Source: Chondrosia reniformis
Taxonomy: Eukaryota; Porifera; Demospongiae; Chondrillida; Chondrillidae
Reading direction: 5' to 3'
Length of the DNA stretch: 64,000 nt
Assembly (NCBI GenBank): GCA_947172415.1
Contig: OX359191.1
Span: 6,572,001-6,636,000 of the forward strand
In this document: piece by piece, positions 59,601 through 64,000 of the stretch
How the letters are laid out: every line of letters starts with the position of its first letter
Numbering within the stretch: position 1 is the stretch's first letter
Program-made: the position numbers and the translations under genes
Notes under the pieces: model-generated
What the model was told of the DNA's origin: nothing
Database searches by the model: none
Seen by the model: only the letters and a program-made list of their open reading frames with translations

Positions 59601-62600
59601 TAAAGTGTAAGCTAATATTTTATATCTCATTGTTAGTCTTTCATGAAAGACCAAAGAAGGAATATTTGGATGATCTGGTGGTACCTCATTTGAGGGATGA
59701 TTGGAATGAAGTTGGAACTAACCTTGATATCCAGGGACCTGTTTTAGGAAGAGTCAAACTGGAGCATCAGAACATTCCAGAGAAATGTGCTAGCAGCATG
59801 TTTGATGAGTGGCTGGAGCATTCTCCAGGGACAGGAGGAAAGGAGAGAACATGGAAGACTGTACTCACATCACTGTGGGACAGTGGAAGAGAAGACATTG
59901 TGGAAAATGTAACAAACCATTTCACATGGAAAGAAATTTCAAGTAAGCAACAATATATCATATCTTGTGATGTTGTTAGTTGTAGTGTGTAGTCGTAGTA
60001 CACACACATACGTAGGTACACATGGTGTATATACGTAAATATGACTGATACACGTATCAGTACATACATGTTTATTATGAAATATCCGCTAGCGCACAAA
60101 GCCTAACATATTATTTCAAACTTAAACCTAACTATGTATATACATGTATTGCACAATATCCTCCCTCCACACATACATAAGGACATTTTTATACTTAAAT
60201 ATAAGGGGTGATGAATGAGATGCCAAATAAAGCTGACCTGAGGAGCCTCGTGATCCAGCAGATAGCAGGAATGTGGAGGGCAGTGGGTCGGCTCTTGGGA
60301 ATCAGTAACTCCACTCTGAACAAGATTGAGAAGAGAGTGAAGGGAGACACACTCCAAGCCAGTCAGATGATGTTTGACCTGTGGCTGAATGGGGCTGAGG
60401 GCACAGGAGACGAGAAGCGTACATGGTCTACTATCATCAGAGCTCTGGTACATAGTGGCCTCTCTGGTCTAGCTGAGGAGGTTGTTCATGAGTTGTGCCC
60501 TGAAACTGCACAGGACTTGAAAATGACTGCAATGAGTTAGTGATTATGAACTTGTTATAATATGAGTGTCTCATGATAATAATAAAGCTATTTGCAGAGA
60601 TCACTTTACACTGTTTTCCATCCATCCTAGTATTCCGGATCACTTTACACTGTTTTCCATCCATCCTAGTATTCCGGATCACTTCTACAAGTAGTGTCAA
60701 TGATATTGAAGTGACCACCAGCTCAGAGGAGCAGCTAATATCATGTGATACGAGAGGTTATTGAAATTAGAGCTAGCACATGTAACTGTAACTGTAATGT
60801 GTTAATAGTTCAGATAAAAGTGAAGAAATTATTGTATTTTAGTTTTATATCGGTATGTACGTACTTGTCTTAGTTTAATATACTTGCATTACTTGTAAAA
60901 TGTGTAAAAATGTTAGGGTTGTGAAATTATCCAATACAAAAATATCACTTATACTTTGTGATGTTTACAGGTACTGAATCAGGTATTGACAGATTTTTAG
61001 AAATGTCAAAAGAACAAGACATGCTTTCTGTCGATGAGGGAGGCAATCAAGGTGAGGAAATGACTTCTAATATCTCTTTGCTACTTCTACCAATCTTTCA
61101 ACATTAAAATTATATATGAAATGTAAAATTTAGTCTTCAGTATTACCACGAGATATACATATATACGTAGGTGTACGCAAGTCTGAATTCTTACAGAATG
61201 AACAATATTCTCTATATGTGTAGTATATAATTACATACATGTGTATCATTCATCAGACACTACCTCTTCTGGAGGTATCAAGGAATGTGGCACAGCTGTG
61301 GCACCTATTTGTGGTCGGAAAAGAGCTTGTCTGCCATCTTCTGCTGAGAAACACATCAAAAGAACAAAAGGTTCTAAAAAAAACAACTTTTTTTATACTT
61401 GTCAGATACTATTCTTGTATACGTACGTACGTACATTAACAAGTACTAATAGGAAGAATACAGTTTTTTTGAGGACATTAGGTGTGTGTACCGCCCTCTC
61501 TCCTCCTATGTGCTACCCATCTTAGTCAAAACTGGGTCACTTTAGTTCCATCCCCACTCTGTAGTCTAGCTATCAGTAGAACACTAGAGAATCATCTCGT
61601 TAATGTAAAGAGAGCCTACCCATATTATATGATGCAAGTCTGTTGAATAAACTGTCCAGGTCAATCAAGACCTGAAATGACTTTAAACTATTTAATAGAT
61701 CCATTTAACATTAATTGTGTAATTAAACTTAAAAATTTCCTATTGTACATTTCCATCAACTGACTAATTGTTGTTGGACTACTGCTCAATCCAACCAGAT
61801 ACCCTCTTAATGTACGATAACTTTACTGTAGGTATGACTTCCACAGAGATATCTCCCAGAGAAGTGAGGGAGGCTCTCTGTGATGTACTACAGAAGGACA
61901 ACACTCACAGAGGTCACAGGAGACTGGCTGAACTAGTGAAACAGTTCCTACCAGGTCAGTAAACTTTCTTGAATGATATGTTAAACCACAACTGTTTTAT
62001 TCAATGCATTGTATAAATAAGAATTGACAATCTCTCCAGTGATTGGAGATTTAAGGATTGACCCTCCATTAGAACAATTAGTCTTTTATAGTTTGATTAT
62101 TACTCAAATGGTTGTTTGGAACTTCAATTCCTTCCTCTGTAATCACTCCTTTAGACTTTGTTCCACTTTCTAAGAAATCAAAGTACAATAAATGCAGTAA
62201 TGTTGATGTTAGCAGTTGGTTCTATAGTAATGTCCACGATAATCAAACTCAATATGAATGTCCGTTTGATCTACACCATGATCACTAGTCTGTATCGAGT
62301 AGTGTCAGTATAGAGCTACGTAGTTCCACCATATCCATCTTATATACTGAGGTGGTTCTCCATAGGCCAGACCACTATCTAACCGCCATATTTATTTGAG
62401 AATGTAAAAAGGAGAAGTGCAAGTGATATGAATAGAATGTTCTTTACTTTATTAGGAGAATATGAGTTATCCCAAACAGAACCACAAGTCAGTCAAACTG
62501 CAGACCAGACAGAACCACAAGTCAGTCAAACTGCAGACCAGACAGAACCACAAGTCAGTCAAACTGCAGACCAGACAGAACCACAAGTCAGTCAAACTGG

Positions 62601-63287
62601 AGACCAGACAGCAACCATCACAAGTTAGTTAAACAACTCATGAAAATTTTCAAGTACTGCATACATGGTAAATGAATAATGAATGAATACTTGTGAAAAC
62701 CAGTGGCTATACCACTAAAATACAGTCACTATAGCCAGTATATTGCATATAAATTGCTTATAAGACAGACATGGCAGGGTCACCAGTATAATCACAGTTT
62801 GTAAGTGTATATATATACATAGATATACAGCTTCACTGCATGTAAATGTACTAGTAGTTCATTGTAAAGTTATCATTCCACAGAATGTATGCTACAATAA
62901 GTAGACATTGCGTAATTTTAATAAATACGTAAGGCTTAACATGTTGTATATTTGTGTTATATAGCGATGGAAAGGAGACCAGATGAGGTTATAGAATTCC
63001 TGGGCCAACATAGGGAGAGCCATATAAAGTATTGTGATACTAAAGTAGTGCGTTTTGATCTTGAGCGTGAGCATGCCATAACTCAAGGACAGAGACAACA
63101 GTTGGACTCCACTTCAAGTGTAGCTGATGCAAATGACCTGTTCTACCAGTTCCTTTACAATGACCCAGCTCCAAAGACACTTGAAGCAGCTGCTAAAGTA
63201 CTAGAGAAAGCTCCTAATACTACAAACATGAATAAGATGTTTGCAAAGGTTATTGAAGATTTCTTGTCTCTCAAAGTTACCTTATAA
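50660..63287 (+). CDS. Death-fold adaptor: two death domains, disordered linker, CARD-like C-terminus
   Basis: Nine exons: 50660-50699, 59637-59942, 60206-60535, 60670-60756 (or from 60631), 60971-61051, 61257-61370, 61832-61954, 62456-62623, 62965-63287; about 523 aa. Exon 1 encodes MARSTNEDLNLLS. Exon 2 is a death domain (DLVVPHLRDDWNEVGTNLDI, MFDEWLEHSPG, TWKTVLTSLWDSG). Exon 3 is a second one (GMWRAVGRLLGISNSTLNKI, MMFDLWLNGAEG, TWSTIIRALVHSG). Exons 4-8 are Ser/Thr/Gln-rich, with a KRAC..KHIKRTKGSK basic patch and four TEPQVSQTADQ repeats. The last exon is helical and CARD-like (FDLEREHAITQGQRQQL, ANDLFYQFLYNDPAPKTLEA). All eight introns are phase 1. Such proteins build apoptotic or innate-immune signalling platforms by homotypic contacts. 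Partner and pathway are unknown. Exon 1 is linked by phase only, across an 8.9 kb intron. Confidence 0.75.
51032..59540. repeat. 261-bp satellite array, about 32 units, in intron 1 of the death-domain gene
   Basis: A landmark TTTAGTTGCTTCATGTATAC recurs at 51363, 51624, 51885, 52146, 52407 (positions of TAG) and so on, giving an exact 261-bp period over about 8.5 kb. Units are more than 90% alike by eye. Variants: a local 49-bp triplication near 52800-52930 (TATAATTTGTGAATGTGTCT...), small TACG insertions near 58900 and 59035, and a hypervariable trinucleotide after AACAATAG. A block of three units is itself duplicated (period 783 bp). The first unit near 51091 has an 11-bp local duplication and the last is degenerate. 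Confidence 0.95.
60599..60676 (+). repeat. 39-bp tandem duplication creating two in-frame 3' splice sites
   Basis: GATCACTTTACACTGTTTTC plus CATCCATCCTAGTATTCCG occurs twice. Each copy ends in TCCATCCTAG|TATTCC, so exon 4 can begin at 60631 or 60670. The difference is 13 codons with no stop (LHCFPSILV in the insert), so both isoforms would be in frame. Confidence 0.8.
62474..62608 (+). repeat. 33-bp coding minisatellite, four copies
   Basis: It encodes TEPQVSQTADQ four times (the last as TGDQ) inside exon 62456-62623 of the death-domain gene. Copies are identical at the DNA level except the last, which points to recent expansion. Confidence 0.9.
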
Positions 63288-63824
63288 GGTGGGTTTTCAT
63301 GTGTAACTATGTGTGACATCCTTGTAAACTTATATAGCCTGGCTTTGTCTTATAGATTACTCTAGTAAAGTCTATCTGAAGTATATTCCATGGTAGTGTG
63401 GGTGGTCAGAAATATAGACAATAAAAATAGTGCACTCAATCCTCCCTTATTTGGGCACCTTGGGACCGAGCTCAGCCAGTAACTCAGATATGCCCAGAAC
63501 TCAGAAAACACATTACATGTGTTTCACCAGTTCAAATTTGGCATGGCTAACAATGCAACGATTTTTAGTGAATGTGGGTGCCTAACATATCTTCTTGCGA
63601 TCATTCCAAATGTCTGCTGCCATCACCATTTTGTTAACTGTTTTGGGGAAGTGTTGTGTACTAACATTTCACACAGTGTGAGACAATTGTCTCTCCGGAA
63701 CTGGAGGACATTGCTTCCTCAAAAGACTCCTGCCAATGCATATAAAAGCTTGATAGTGTATATAACACATTAGTCTGGTGTGCTATCCCCTACTTCCTGC
63801 CCCCGACGATAATTGTGCAGGGGC
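63288..63824. other. 3' flank of the death-domain gene
   Basis: AT-rich sequence with ATAAAAAT/AATAAA near 63420 as a plausible poly(A) signal. The open frame 63519-63773 has no recognisable domain and I do not call it. Confidence 0.45.
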
Positions 63825-63957
63825 GAGAAAGTCGGGTCTAGCCGAAATTTAAATACCACACCTCGCCTCAACCAATCACCTTACAGCTACCGATTTCACA
63901 CCAGTAAACTGTTGTCGAGGTGTGGAATTTACATTTTTGGCTAGACCCTACTTTCTC
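63825..63957. mobile_element. Hairpin MITE with 41-bp terminal inverted repeats
   Basis: The left arm begins GAGAAAGTCGGGTCTAGCC and ends ACCACACCTCG (63825-63865). The right arm begins CGAGGTGTGG and ends GGCTAGACCCTACTTTCTC (63916-63957). They are inverted copies with a few changes around a 50-bp loop. It has no coding capacity. Confidence 0.85.
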
Positions 63958-64000
63958 ATACTGTACATAAACTTTGTATGTATGCACAGTTCTAATACTC

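Overview
This window is metazoan nuclear DNA. Genes are split by short GT-AG introns, the DNA is AT-rich, and introns are crowded with TACGTA-type palindromic microsatellites. Gene content (Ku70, EIF3M, IGHMBP2, an adipose-triglyceride-lipase-like patatin, TMEM86 lysoplasmalogenases, a cytosolic carboxypeptidase, an Ig/FN3 receptor, an RTK-like kinase, a death-domain protein), tight gene spacing and a kelch-repeat relic fit a demosponge best, possibly Amphimedon queenslandica. The species is inference; I could not search. I built the gene models by eye from reading frame, homology and splice-site phase. In all complete models the exon lengths sum to a multiple of three.

Layout. 1-3298: no convincing gene, only decayed repeats. 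3299-3664: a palindromic element carrying a canonical hammerhead-ribozyme core. 3864-7567 (-): a complete single-pass receptor (signal peptide, Ig-like, FN3, Ig-like, FN3, TM) with no kinase domain. 9201-10985 (+): RTK-type kinase exons that have lost both catalytic aspartates (a pseudokinase). 11289-18718 (-): IGHMBP2 helicase. 19269-23095 (-): patatin-like lipase of the PNPLA2/3 type. 23996-25009 (-) and 25165-26209 (+): two head-to-head TMEM86-family genes sharing a ~155 bp promoter. 26523-26700: kelch pseudogene fragment. 27638-38631 (-): AGBL2/3-type tubulin deglutamylase with a long disordered tail; one of its introns holds a tRNA-Ser(AGA) gene. 39150-45244 (-): XRCC6 (Ku70). 45560-46168 (-): intronless PGPEP1. 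46281-50395 (+): EIF3M. 50660-63287 (+): a protein with two death domains and a C-terminal CARD-like fold, whose 8.9 kb first intron is almost entirely a 261-bp satellite array. 63825-63957: a hairpin element.

The genes are mostly unrelated housekeeping functions packed together: DNA repair (Ku70), RNA/DNA helicase, translation initiation, lipid metabolism, tubulin modification. The two ends hold lineage-specific signalling genes (Ig/FN3 receptor plus pseudokinase; death-fold adaptor). The most unusual signals are a scattered family of hammerhead-like ribozyme elements (at least five sites in several sequence backgrounds), the satellite with a hypervariable trinucleotide inside an innate-immunity-type gene, and the receptor/pseudokinase pair, whose arrangement looks like an RTK gene split by inversion.
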